A stretch of DNA of 52,269 nucleotides from Rhodospirillaceae bacterium (GTDB lineage Bacteria > Pseudomonadota > Alphaproteobacteria > GCA-2731375), in assembly GCA_018701215.1 (NCBI GenBank), contig JABIWH010000048.1, positions 1 to 52,269 of the forward strand, written 5' to 3'. The position numbers and the translations under genes were made by a program. Of this stretch, positions 16,718 to 24,542 are shown piece by piece (positions within the stretch are counted from its first letter, which is position 1; each line of letters begins with the position of its first letter). The notes under the pieces are model-generated. The model worked only from the letters and a program-made list of their open reading frames with translations, made no database searches and had not been told where the DNA came from.

Positions 16718-16948
16718 CTATCCGGTTTTTTTGATAAGGAATTTATAGACGCCGCCGTCTTCTTCGGAAGATTCCAGCAGATCGTTGCCGGTAACCCGGC
16801 AAAACGCCTCGAAATCCTTGACCGAGCCCGGGTCTGTGGCTTCGATTTCCAGCGTGCCGCCGGTTTCCATGCCCTTGATTGCCTTTTTCGCGCGCAGGAT
16901 GGGCAGGGGACAACTCAATCCCTTGGCATCCAATACTTGATCCGCCAT
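16718..16948 (-). CDS. tusA: TusA sulfur carrier of the sHdr operon
   Basis: The 76-residue protein has the TusA motif CPLP (DAKGLSCPLPILRAKKAIK), which presents the persulfide-carrying cysteine. The rest matches the family (TDPGSVKDFEAFCRVTGNDLLE). It is the last gene of the leftward sHdr operon, 37 bases after dsrE2. TusA in this setting delivers sulfane sulfur from DsrE proteins towards the sHdr complex. The ATG at 16948 has an AGAAGGA site; the TTG one codon earlier is less likely. Confidence 0.93.
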   Translation of the reverse strand: MADQVLDAKGLSCPLPILRAKKAIKGMETGGTLEIEATDPGSVKDFEAFCRVTGNDLLESSEEDGGVYKFLIKKTG

Positions 16949-16985
16949 CAATTATTTCCTTCTTTAATACCAGCCGTAACGACTA

Positions 16986-17483
16986 TCAGATAAACAGGTT
17001 GATATCCGCTTCCAGGGCGTTTTCAACATAGGTGGCGGCGCCAGCAACCTCGATATTGTCGATCAGGTCTTCCTTCTTGAACTCAAACAGGTCCATGGTC
17101 ATCTGACAGCCGATCAGGCGGACATCGCCCTCGATCGCCTCTTCCCGCAGTTCCTCGATCGAGGCGACGCCCTTTTTCTCGATCATGTTCTTCATCATGC
17201 TGGTGGCCATGGAACCGACACCGGGCATGGCCGCGACGAGATTGGGCATGCCGATATGCATGCCGGCCATGGGCATTTTCATGGCCGGGTTGCCCAGCGC
17301 GGTGACCTCAAGGTCCAGCTTCTTTTGCAACAGGCCCAGGCCATAGAAGGTGAAGAACATACTGACATCCAGGCCCATGCTGGATGCCGTTGTCGCCAAA
17401 ATGAAAGGCGGGTAAGCCCAGTCCAATGAGCCCTTGGTAACGATCAGCGACATGCTTTTGGCGTTACTGGTATCCTCGGCCAT
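16986..17483 (-). CDS. dsrE2: DsrE2-like protein of the sHdr operon
   Basis: The 165-residue protein has the DsrE2 layout: N-terminal strand-helix KSMSLIVTKGSLDWAYPPF, the central Met/Gly-rich hydrophobic insert (MKMPMAGMHIGMPNLVAAM), and the conserved cysteine in VRLIGCQMTMDLFEFKKEDL. The cysteine is the likely persulfide site. The hydrophobic insert may associate with the membrane. The neighbour tusA is the standard partner. The gene lies 44 bases downstream of lbpA. Confidence 0.88.
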   Translation of the reverse strand: MAEDTSNAKSMSLIVTKGSLDWAYPPFILATTASSMGLDVSMFFTFYGLGLLQKKLDLEVTALGNPAMKMPMAGMHIGMPNLVAAMPGVGSMATSMMKNMIEKKGVASIEELREEAIEGDVRLIGCQMTMDLFEFKKEDLIDNIEVAGAATYVENALEADINLFI

Positions 17484-17527
17484 TTCTCTCTCCCTTTGTT
17501 TCCCCTAATGGTATTGTACGCGGCCCG

Positions 17528-17977
17528 TTAGGCGGCCGCTTCGCAGCCGGCGAAATCGTCGGCCTGCATCTTCGCTTCGTAGGCGGCGGCAATGGCGCCG
17601 CCCGTGATCAGTTGTGGTTTGACCCCGGCCCATTCATCAGGTCGGACCTTCAACAACCAGCCTTGGCTGTAAGGATCTTCGTTGGCCAATGTGGGCGCGG
17701 CGACCAAGGCTTCGTTGATTTCGACCACTTCACCGCCACTGGCAAGTTTGGCGGGGCCAACCCATTTACCGGATTCGATCGTAGCGCAGGATTTTCCGGG
17801 CTTGACCTTGCGGCCGACCTTTTTCGGTGTCACCGCGACCAGCGGCCCGGCCATGCCCACGGCGACGGAAGTCATGCCCACGGTCAGGGTTCCATCATCG
17901 TTTTCAAGGTACCACATGTTGTTCTCTACATCGTAGAGCAGTTCGTCCGGCAGCTCGCAACCAAGCACCACGGCCAT
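17528..17977 (-). CDS. lbpA: Lipoate-binding protein LbpA (GcvH-like) of the sHdr system
   Basis: This 149-residue biotinyl/lipoyl-domain protein resembles glycine-cleavage H protein. The predicted lipoylated lysine lies in IESGKWVGPAK, and the C-terminal half reads ANEDPYSQGWLLKVRPDEW. No other glycine-cleavage genes are present. Its place behind hdrB2 identifies it as LbpA, the lipoate carrier that works with sHdr to oxidise sulfane sulfur to sulfite. The tail ends with an unusual Cys (FAGCEAAA). The ATG at 17977 follows GGGAGGAATTTTGAC and is preferred to the longer frame, which reaches into the gene upstream. Confidence 0.92.
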   Translation of the reverse strand: MAVVLGCELPDELLYDVENNMWYLENDDGTLTVGMTSVAVGMAGPLVAVTPKKVGRKVKPGKSCATIESGKWVGPAKLASGGEVVEINEALVAAPTLANEDPYSQGWLLKVRPDEWAGVKPQLITGGAIAAAYEAKMQADDFAGCEAAA

Positions 17978-17997
17978 GTCAAAATTCCTCCCTCTCG

Positions 17998-18429
17998 TTA
18001 CGCTGTTACCATTCCAGCTGTATGCAGCGGCCGGGATGAGCAACAGAAATCGCCCAATTCAGGGTCCTGCATCTTGCCGCCAACGAACAGGCACAAATGC
18101 AATGCCACGGCACGGGCCATGGACAAGCGGCTATTGACCTCCGCATGCTCTGGCGCGCCATGCAGCAGGTTATGATAATAAAGCAATTCACGGCAACTTT
18201 CACGGCAGGCGTTGAACGACGGATCGCCAATGCAGCCCTGCCGGTGCAGGGCCAACAGCCGAAAGCCTTCCCGTTTTTCCTGGGTTGGAACCCGGTCCTT
18301 GCTTTGCAGCCAGTGGGCCATGATCTGTTCGGCAAGGCCAAGCAATTCATCCGCCGCCGCCAGCGGATTTTGCCGCTGATCGCGCCGCAAATCCTGCAAC
18401 CGCTGCTCAATCTCCCCCAGGGTTTTCAT
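17998..18429 (-). CDS. Small cysteine-rich protein between hdrB2 and lbpA, unknown function
   Basis: The 143-residue protein starts MKTLGEIEQRLQDLRRDQRQ and is rich in helix. It has six cysteines, at residues 66, 75, 79, 113, 129 and 130 (GCIGDPSFNACRESC, LHLC, FCCSS), and several histidines. Its ATG overlaps the hdrB2 stop in ATGA, so translation is coupled to hdrB2. No domain was recognised. The position in a complete sHdr operon suggests a metal-, cluster- or persulfide-related accessory role, but this is inference. Confidence 0.82.
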   Translation of the reverse strand: MKTLGEIEQRLQDLRRDQRQNPLAAADELLGLAEQIMAHWLQSKDRVPTQEKREGFRLLALHRQGCIGDPSFNACRESCRELLYYHNLLHGAPEHAEVNSRLSMARAVALHLCLFVGGKMQDPELGDFCCSSRPLHTAGMVTA

Positions 18430-19352
18430 GCCAGACCCTTCTGCTTCAACAATTCCTTGGCATCGGAAACATTTTCGTGGATGCCCAGCTTGCGGCGGGA
18501 CAAACCGAGTGCCAGGCCCAGCAGCTGGGTGAAATACAACATCTTTGGCGAGGTCTTGATGCCGAATTCCGTCTCGGCCCGGACCTGATGCATTTCCAGG
18601 CCGGAGTGGCAGGTCGGGCATTCGGTGGCAATGACATCGGCGCCGCAGGCCTCAGCCGTTTGCAGCAGGTTCAACACCAGCTTGGTCGAAGTATCGGAAT
18701 CCGCCAAGGTATGCGCCCCGCCGCAACATGCGGTCTTCAGCGGATAGTCGACAATTTCGGCACCCGCGGCGCGCAACAGATCATCCATATAGTGGGGTTG
18801 GTAGGTGGACTCGCTGTCCCCGCCCTGGTCCTTCTCGGGGAAGATATTGCGTGGCCGGGTATACATGCAGCCGTAATAATTGGCGATCTTCAGGCCCTTT
18901 AGGCTGTTTTTGACCCGCTCGCGGATACCATCTTCGCCAATGGCCTCCTTCAGCCAATCAAGCGCATGGATGGTTTCCACCTCGCCCGCCTGATAACTGG
19001 CATGGCCCGCCTTTTGCGACAATCGGTCGACAACTTCCTGGGTTTTGGGCTTTTCCGCGATGTCGTGCTCGACTTTTTTCAGATTGTGGTAACAGCCGTT
19101 GCACGGCGCCATCACGGTATCGATGCTCATCTTTTCGGCGACAATCGACAGATTGCGGGCCGAGAGATAGTTCTGAATTTCCGGATCGATATTCTTGACT
19201 TCCATCGCGCCGCAACAGTTCCAATTCGGCACTTCCACCAGGTTCAGCCCCAGCTTGCGCGCGACCGCCTTGGTCGAGCGGTTATAGCCGTGGCCCGTGC
19301 CTTCCAAGGCACAGCCGGGATAGTAGGCTACGGTTTTGTATTTATCGCTCAT
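18426..19352 (-). CDS. hdrB2: sHdr subunit HdrB2 (CCG-domain protein)
   Basis: This 308-residue cytoplasmic subunit of the sulfur-oxidizing heterodisulfide-reductase-like complex carries two complete CCG motifs. The first is PGCALEGTG...WNCCGAME...APCNGC. The second is YGCMYTRP...TACCGGAH...ECPTCHSG. Each set would bind a non-canonical iron-sulfur cluster of the kind at the catalytic site of HdrB. Its start overlaps the hdrC2 stop by four bases (ATGA), and its stop overlaps the next gene in the same way, so the run is tightly coupled. Confidence 0.93.
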   Translation of the reverse strand: MSDKYKTVAYYPGCALEGTGHGYNRSTKAVARKLGLNLVEVPNWNCCGAMEVKNIDPEIQNYLSARNLSIVAEKMSIDTVMAPCNGCYHNLKKVEHDIAEKPKTQEVVDRLSQKAGHASYQAGEVETIHALDWLKEAIGEDGIRERVKNSLKGLKIANYYGCMYTRPRNIFPEKDQGGDSESTYQPHYMDDLLRAAGAEIVDYPLKTACCGGAHTLADSDTSTKLVLNLLQTAEACGADVIATECPTCHSGLEMHQVRAETEFGIKTSPKMLYFTQLLGLALGLSRRKLGIHENVSDAKELLKQKGLA

Positions 19353-20095
19353 CTGCCTGCTGTCTCATCCAAGTTCAGGGCGCGTCTATTCGCCGTTTCC
19401 CGTTCCGCCAGATATTCGGTGATAGCCGCCTCCGATTTGCCCCAATCCCGGGTGCGCGGGCGGAACAATGTTGCCAGCATCATTTTCAAGCCCATCAGAA
19501 TGGGTAGATGCCTGGCTAGCCTGAGGGACATTTCCAGCAGCCATGGCTGACGTAGAGGCTGTCCCGTACGCTTGAAAAAGCCGCGGATAATGCGGCCCTC
19601 TTCGATCTTTCCGGTAGCGACAATCTGCTCGGTAAATTCCGCATCGAAGGCGGCGGAGGGGCTGACCCCGGTATGGCCTTTCAATTCCGCCCATGTGGCC
19701 ATGGCTTTCATCACCCCTTCGGGGACAACGTCGCGGGGGCAGGCATGGGTGCATTTATGACAGGAGACGCATTGCCAAAGCAGTTCCTTGTCGCGCAGCA
19801 GCTCTTTTTCAAAACCCATGCGGGCGAGATAGATCCAATAGCGCGGGTTGAAGTCAGGGTTCAGGCTATTGACCGTGCAAACATTGGTGCACGAGGAACA
19901 CTGAAAACAGCGGTGGATGTATTCGCCGCCGGGCAGGGCGGCGATCTCTTCCTCCATGCGTTCGTTGTAATCGCTGACCACGCGGGTCTCGATAAAGGTG
20001 CTCCAGTGTCCGGAAACATCGACGCCGTCGATTTCCAGCTTTTCATGCTCGGTCAGGTCTTCCGGGCGGATCAGGGATTTTTCATGGATGGGCAT
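19349..20095 (-). CDS. hdrC2: sHdr subunit HdrC2 (two [4Fe-4S] clusters)
   Basis: The 248-residue electron-transfer subunit has two ferredoxin motifs, CFQCSSCTNVC and CVSCHKCTHACPRDVVP. A helical C-terminal part follows with GFFKRTGQPLRQPWLLEMSL and a short hydrophobic run (LPILMGLKMMLATLF). It would move electrons between HdrB2 and the flavin subunit. Its ATG overlaps the stop of the upstream hyp gene by one base (TAATG) and its own stop overlaps hdrB2 by four. Confidence 0.93.
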   Translation of the reverse strand: MPIHEKSLIRPEDLTEHEKLEIDGVDVSGHWSTFIETRVVSDYNERMEEEIAALPGGEYIHRCFQCSSCTNVCTVNSLNPDFNPRYWIYLARMGFEKELLRDKELLWQCVSCHKCTHACPRDVVPEGVMKAMATWAELKGHTGVSPSAAFDAEFTEQIVATGKIEEGRIIRGFFKRTGQPLRQPWLLEMSLRLARHLPILMGLKMMLATLFRPRTRDWGKSEAAITEYLAERETANRRALNLDETAGR

Positions 20096-20958
20096 TAGAG
20101 ACCACCCTCGAGAAGGCTCGAAAAGCGGTGCCGGCCTTGCCCCGCCATTTTCACCTTGGTGCGTCCGCCGCCAAGATCGGCGGCATCAAGGCCCAGCATG
20201 CGCAAGGTGTACTGGAATTCATCACTAGGCCCAGAGAAATCCGTTTTCAGATAACTGGAACCCTGGCTGCCGACATATCCGGCATAGACTTGCGCGCATA
20301 AAAGATCGACGCCGAATTCAGGGTCGGAGGCAAAGCCCCGGTCAATGACGTAGCCAACCAGTTCGGCCTGCAAATTCAGGTGGGTTTGAAAATCGTCCGG
20401 GACCGCAAGGCGCCGCGGTGCGCCGTGCCAGATTTCCCGCAGCACGCCGCTATCCGCGTGCGCATCCCAGATCCAGCGGGTCATCAGGGGATAAATGCCC
20501 GGCGCCGTGAAATGCAGCGCCTCCGCCGCCAGGTCGCGCACCCAGCGATGTTTTCTGCCGCTGGGAAAGGCCTGCACGAAGGCAGCCAGGCGATCATCGA
20601 TGCCATGTGGATTGCCGCTATTTTCGAACAGCGCGGTAAGCGCCGTCCGTAGATGACCGATGCCATGCTCGGCCACCGCCCGCCCGATGTGCCGGCGCAC
20701 TGAGGGCATGAAGGCGGCCAGATCGTATAGCCCCGGTTCACCAAGATGTTCGGCCGCGCCATCGCTTAACTGGCTTTTGAAATACTCCGCCTTGGCCGCC
20801 AAGGCATCCAACAGGCGTTCAATGCCGCCATAATCCGCCGCGCCGGCCTGCAACGCCGCCAGCGCCTGATCCAGGGCAGGTCCGGATAAATGCAGCACGG
20901 CGGCGGGCACGGCATCCGGTATAGTCGCCGGTTTGCGTTTGAGCAGTTTGGAGAGCAT
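20095..20958 (-). CDS. Conserved sHdr-operon protein (hyp)
   Basis: The 287-residue protein starts MLSKLLKRKPATIPDAVPAAV behind GGCGGAATAACGTG and fills the slot between hdrA and hdrC2. This is where sHdr operons carry a conserved hypothetical gene in the order hdrC1-B1-A-hyp-C2-B2. It is mostly helical, has a single cysteine (DLLCAQVYAGY), no signal peptide and no membrane helix. Its function is not established, although the conserved gene order suggests a complex or assembly role. Confidence 0.85.
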   Translation of the reverse strand: MLSKLLKRKPATIPDAVPAAVLHLSGPALDQALAALQAGAADYGGIERLLDALAAKAEYFKSQLSDGAAEHLGEPGLYDLAAFMPSVRRHIGRAVAEHGIGHLRTALTALFENSGNPHGIDDRLAAFVQAFPSGRKHRWVRDLAAEALHFTAPGIYPLMTRWIWDAHADSGVLREIWHGAPRRLAVPDDFQTHLNLQAELVGYVIDRGFASDPEFGVDLLCAQVYAGYVGSQGSSYLKTDFSGPSDEFQYTLRMLGLDAADLGGGRTKVKMAGQGRHRFSSLLEGGL

Positions 20959-20962
20959 CACG

Positions 20963-22006
20963 TTATTCCGCCGCCTCGGCGGCTGCCACGGCCAGGGCGG
21001 CCATGGCCGCGGCCTGTCCCTGGGCGATGGAATCGTCGATCGTCTCGGGGCCCGTGGCCGCACCCGCGACGTAGACGCCTGGACGCGATGTCATGGCGAG
21101 GCCGCCATAGCTGGATTGCTGGGCGATATTACCTTCCGTCTGCAAATCCACGCCAAAGGTATCGGCGATGGTGCTGTTTTCCAGATTTGGATCCATGCCG
21201 ATGGCGTGCACCACCAGATCAAAGGGGATGGAGATCGGGCGTTTGACCAGGGTATCCTCGCCCTTGATCAATAGCCGGTTGCCGTCGGATGTGACTTCGG
21301 CGACGCGGGATTTGATATATTTGACGCGGAATTCTTCCTGGCTGCGCCAATAGTAGTTGATCTCGTTCAAACCGAAAGTGCGGATATCCATGTAGTAGAT
21401 GTAGACGCTGCATTCGGGCAGCTGCTCGCGGATTTCCATGGCGATGTTGGCCGACACCGTACAGCAGATCTTGGAGCACCATTCCCGGCCAATCTGCCGG
21501 TCGCGGGAGCCGACACAGAGTAGTATGGCGACCCGCTCCGGCGCCCGCCCATCGGATGGACAGTAGACGCCCTTGCCCGACGATATCATCTGTTCCACCT
21601 GCACCGTAGTGACCACGTCGGCATGGCTGCCAAAGCCCCATTCCGGCTTGTTGATGGAATCGAAATGGGTAAACCCGGTGGCCAGAATGGCGGCGGAGAC
21701 ATGGCAGCTGTCACCATTGCTCAAGGTTGCGTTGAAAGCACCCGGCGAGCCGCTAAAGCTTTCGACGCGGGCACCCAGCCGAACGTCGACCAGGTCAGTG
21801 TCCGTGACCCTTTGCGCCATGCCGCCGATGGCGTCCTTGGCCCATTCTCCGCTGGGTACCAGCTTGGCGTAGCCAGAGAGGATTGGCGCGCCGCCAAGCT
21901 CGGTCTCTTTTTCCACCAGAATGGACTTGCGGCCAACGGCGGACAGCGCCTGGGCCGCCGATAAACCCGCCGGCCCGCCGCCGACAATTAGGATAGGCTC
22001 GCTCAC
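20963..22006 (-). CDS. hdrA: sHdr flavoprotein subunit HdrA
   Basis: This 347-residue FAD protein is short, as expected for sHdrA, which lacks the extra ferredoxin domains of methanogen HdrA. It has the N-terminal FAD motif ILIVGGGPAGLSAAQAL, the HdrA signature CVGSRDRQIGREWCSKICC, and a C-terminal GVYVAGAATGPETIDDSIAQG. The start is a GTG at 22006, which overlaps the hdrB1 stop in GTGA and follows a GAAGGAT site. It would collect electrons from the B/C subunits; the final acceptor is not shown by sequence. Confidence 0.93.
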   Translation of the reverse strand: MSEPILIVGGGPAGLSAAQALSAVGRKSILVEKETELGGAPILSGYAKLVPSGEWAKDAIGGMAQRVTDTDLVDVRLGARVESFSGSPGAFNATLSNGDSCHVSAAILATGFTHFDSINKPEWGFGSHADVVTTVQVEQMISSGKGVYCPSDGRAPERVAILLCVGSRDRQIGREWCSKICCTVSANIAMEIREQLPECSVYIYYMDIRTFGLNEINYYWRSQEEFRVKYIKSRVAEVTSDGNRLLIKGEDTLVKRPISIPFDLVVHAIGMDPNLENSTIADTFGVDLQTEGNIAQQSSYGGLAMTSRPGVYVAGAATGPETIDDSIAQGQAAAMAALAVAAAEAAE

Positions 22007-23334
22007 CGTTGATATCCTTCGCCTGAGGTAATCGCACGCTTGGCATCGTAAAGGTTTTCGATTTTGCCCGCCGCAACCTCTTCCAAATACGCTTCGAACT
22101 CCGCCTTCCTGGCCTGCCAATCAATGCCGATTTTCTCCAGCAACCCTTCGAAGGGTGAAGCATGCCAGTGCACCTGCACGATCTTATAAGGATGCGCGCC
22201 GCATAGCAGGGCCGCCATCTGACAATCCGCCAGCACCGGCAATTCATAGGCTTTGTCCACCGCCTTGCCGATCCATTGGTTCTTGTCCAACGTGGTGATG
22301 CAGCCGGTATCATGACCGATCATGACATCGGCCTCGGCCTCTTCCACCGCGACCTTGATCTTGCGGTCGATGGCGAAGGAACGGGTGAATTCCCGCTCGG
22401 AAATAATGTGGCGGAAACCGAAGCCGCAGCAGTCATACCAGGTCGAATAATCGATCACCTGGGCACCCATCTCCTGCATGATGCCGGTGGAGACGGCGAC
22501 CCGGTTGCCGTCCAATACATCATCGTCATAGATCACATCCTCGGGCACCATCTTGTAGACATGGCAGGCCGGATGAATAGTGACGCGCAGGTTGGAGGCA
22601 TCGATCTGCTGGCGGGCCGCGATTTTCTTGCGCATCACATGCAGCCACTCGGAATAATGCACGATCTCTTCTGGGATCAGCAGCTTGCCGTCGATCAGAC
22701 GGTCCAGCTTGGCCAGAATTTTGCGCACCTGTTCGCGCAGTTCCGCCGAGTGCATCAGGAAATGCCGGATTTCCTTGTAATTGCCAAATGAGGTGCCGCA
22801 ATGCACCAGCGGGTAATAATAGCCCGGATCCAGACCCTCGGCCTGGGCCGAGACATAGGCCTGGTGGAAATTGCGCAGGAACACCGCCGCCAGAGAGACG
22901 ATATTGCCGATGCCGGAACCATGATAGTTCCATGCCGTGCACGACGTCTGGTCGGTCTCGTCGAGATAACGCACGCCGTTTTCGTTCATCAGCCACAATA
23001 TGGAGGCCGGATAGCCGGGAATATTACCGCACTGTCCACAGGATTTATGATGCCAAAGCTGGTTGGTGGGAATTTTCTTATCCCAGCCATAAAGCGTCTT
23101 GGCGCCTACCGGTTCGTGTTGATCGCCAACCCGGTGGACGATGATCTGGCCGTCTTTCTCCAATTCCCACATGGCATCGCGCACGTCCTCGACCCGGTCC
23201 TTATTGGTCAACAAGGCGCGCTTGTCGATCTTTTGCTCGACCCAGGAGGTTGCCGTGCGCGCGTCCTGGGCGCTCAACTTGGCATCGCGCCATTCTTCGC
23301 CATGGCCGGTATATCGTTCGCCGCTATTCGTCAT
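22003..23334 (-). CDS. hdrB1: sHdr subunit HdrB1 (CCG-domain protein, atypical motifs)
   Basis: This 443-residue protein is longer than HdrB2 and has altered cysteine motifs. The N-terminal half shows HKSCGQCGNIP, TSCTAWNYHGSG and VHCGTSFGNY instead of a canonical C...CC...CxxC. The C-terminal half has HPACHVYKM and YDCCGFGFRH but ends HDTGC, with only the last Cys of the CxxC pair. The first cluster site, and perhaps both, may be differently ligated. The start is uncertain between ATG 23340 and ATG 23334; the latter has GGGG six bases upstream. The 5' end overlaps the hdrC1 stop. Confidence 0.9.
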   Translation of the reverse strand: MTNSGERYTGHGEEWRDAKLSAQDARTATSWVEQKIDKRALLTNKDRVEDVRDAMWELEKDGQIIVHRVGDQHEPVGAKTLYGWDKKIPTNQLWHHKSCGQCGNIPGYPASILWLMNENGVRYLDETDQTSCTAWNYHGSGIGNIVSLAAVFLRNFHQAYVSAQAEGLDPGYYYPLVHCGTSFGNYKEIRHFLMHSAELREQVRKILAKLDRLIDGKLLIPEEIVHYSEWLHVMRKKIAARQQIDASNLRVTIHPACHVYKMVPEDVIYDDDVLDGNRVAVSTGIMQEMGAQVIDYSTWYDCCGFGFRHIISEREFTRSFAIDRKIKVAVEEAEADVMIGHDTGCITTLDKNQWIGKAVDKAYELPVLADCQMAALLCGAHPYKIVQVHWHASPFEGLLEKIGIDWQARKAEFEAYLEEVAAGKIENLYDAKRAITSGEGYQR

Positions 23335-24079
23335 TGTCATCCCCATCTTCATCGTCGTCTTCGTCTTGTTCATCCAGCCAGTCTTGGTAGTCCTCGCGCT
23401 TTTCATCCATGATATCGACGATCACGTCGAACAGGTTCTCGTCTATGGTTTCAAGCTGATCGAGAACGCCGGTCTCTTCCCAGATGGTATAGAGCTCGAT
23501 CGAGGTTTTCAGATTGACGGCCCAGGCGGTCTCCAAGGTCTGCAAGGTCGGCATGGGAATGGCCTTGCGCAGAATATTCAGGGGCGCATCGACCTTGGAA
23601 ATATTTGGGCCCCAGTCGGGAAAATGTTCCGGCGTGATCATGTTCGGCGCCAGTTGATTGCCCGTCGTCATCACCTTCAACATGACCCGGCTGAAGGGGC
23701 GCAAAACGTCCTTGGCGGACTCCATGCCGTGCTTGATCGCGACTTCCCGCATCACCATGACCAAGCCGCCCGGAGAATTGCCGAAAGGACAGCGTGCCGC
23801 GCAGGTATAGCATTGCGCGCAGGCCCAGATTTTCTCCTGCATGGCGTCGTGGATGCCTTCCAAGTTCTCGGTCCATAGCAGCTGGACGATCTCGCGCGGG
23901 GAATAATCGTAGTAATGCGCCGAAGGACAGGTCGCGGTACAGATGCCGCAATTCAAGCAGCCGTTCAGTTCGCGGTCATAACGGGGGTGGCTGCGGATAT
24001 CGTCAAAGATCTCTTCCAACTCTTCACGGTCGGGCGGCGTTTCCGCCTCGGTCTGATCTTGTTGTGTCGGGCTGGACAT
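23324..24079 (-). CDS. hdrC1: sHdr subunit HdrC1 (two [4Fe-4S] clusters)
   Basis: The 251-residue iron-sulfur subunit has motifs CLNCGICTATCPSAHYYDY and CAQCYTCAARCPFGNSPGG, each able to hold a [4Fe-4S] cluster. A helical domain follows, then a strikingly acidic tail (QDEDDDEDGDDNDE). The chosen ATG (MSSPTQQDQTEAE) lies five bases after the dsrE3 stop; a longer frame to 24163 would run inside dsrE3. It pairs with HdrB1 in the same way as HdrC2 with HdrB2. Confidence 0.92.
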   Translation of the reverse strand: MSSPTQQDQTEAETPPDREELEEIFDDIRSHPRYDRELNGCLNCGICTATCPSAHYYDYSPREIVQLLWTENLEGIHDAMQEKIWACAQCYTCAARCPFGNSPGGLVMVMREVAIKHGMESAKDVLRPFSRVMLKVMTTGNQLAPNMITPEHFPDWGPNISKVDAPLNILRKAIPMPTLQTLETAWAVNLKTSIELYTIWEETGVLDQLETIDENLFDVIVDIMDEKREDYQDWLDEQDEDDDEDGDDNDE

Positions 24080-24084
24080 CTTGC

Positions 24085-24465
24085 TCAATAGGTCAGGACG
24101 CGGGTTTCGTCGTCCTCCATCACCTGTTCTATCAGGTAGGCGCCGCCGACCACGCCGGAGCATTCCGGAATAAGGTCATCCTCGCTCATGTCGAACAGAT
24201 CAAGATTGGGCGAACAGCAATTGAATACCACGCCGGCCTCGTGGGCATCCTTGATGAAATCATAGACGCTTTTCGGGGAACCTTCCTTGACGAACAGTTT
24301 TTCGGCCACGCCCTTGCGCATCAGTTGACCGGCGGTGGCGGTGCAAACCACCTCGACCTCATACTCCATGGCCGCTGCAACGGTGGCTTGAAAGAACGGC
24401 GCGCCCAGTTCTTCGCCATTTCTCGGGTCGGTGTTGACCAATATGATGAGTAATTTTTCGGCCAT
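24085..24465 (-). CDS. dsrE3: DsrE3-like sulfurtransferase, first gene of the sHdr operon
   Basis: The 126-residue DsrE-fold protein begins KLLIILVNTDPRNGEELG. It has cysteines in VEVVCTATAGQL and FNCCSPNLDLFDM, either of which may carry persulfide; the NCCS position corresponds to the usual active-site strand. In sHdr systems DsrE3 and TusA exchange sulfur before it reaches LbpA and sHdr. It is the promoter-proximal gene, with an AAGGGGA site and a candidate promoter directly upstream, and is separated from hdrC1 by five bases. Confidence 0.88.
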   Translation of the reverse strand: MAEKLLIILVNTDPRNGEELGAPFFQATVAAAMEYEVEVVCTATAGQLMRKGVAEKLFVKEGSPKSVYDFIKDAHEAGVVFNCCSPNLDLFDMSEDDLIPECSGVVGGAYLIEQVMEDDETRVLTY

Positions 24466-24489
24466 GGTATCCCCTTATTATGCACCGTG

Positions 24490-24519
24490 ATTTTAAGCGT
24501 CATATGCAATTTTTCGCAA
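24490..24519 (-). promoter_or_regulatory. Candidate sigma-70-type promoter of the sHdr operon
   Basis: On the minus strand TTGCGA (24514-24519) and TAAAAT (24490-24495) are 18 bases apart. Transcription would begin near 24483, about 18 bases before the dsrE3 start codon and ahead of its AAGGGGA site. It is the only good -35/-10 pair in the 75-bp gap. Confidence 0.5.
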
Positions 24520-24542
24520 GTGAAATTTTCGAGTGAAATTTT
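24519..24542 (-). promoter_or_regulatory. Tandem AGTGAAATTTT repeat at the sHdr promoter (possible operator)
   Basis: Two identical 11-mers, AGTGAAATTTT, begin at 24519 and 24532 (13-base period). They abut the stop codon of the amidotransferase-like gene and touch the candidate -35 box of the sHdr operon. This is where a repressor such as the nearby ArsR protein could act. Binding is not shown. Confidence 0.45.

Noticed and set aside
18426..24079. Methanogen-type heterodisulfide reductase
   Set aside because: HdrA is short without extra ferredoxin domains, B and C are duplicated, and LbpA, TusA and DsrE genes are linked, which identifies the sulfur-oxidizing sHdr type.
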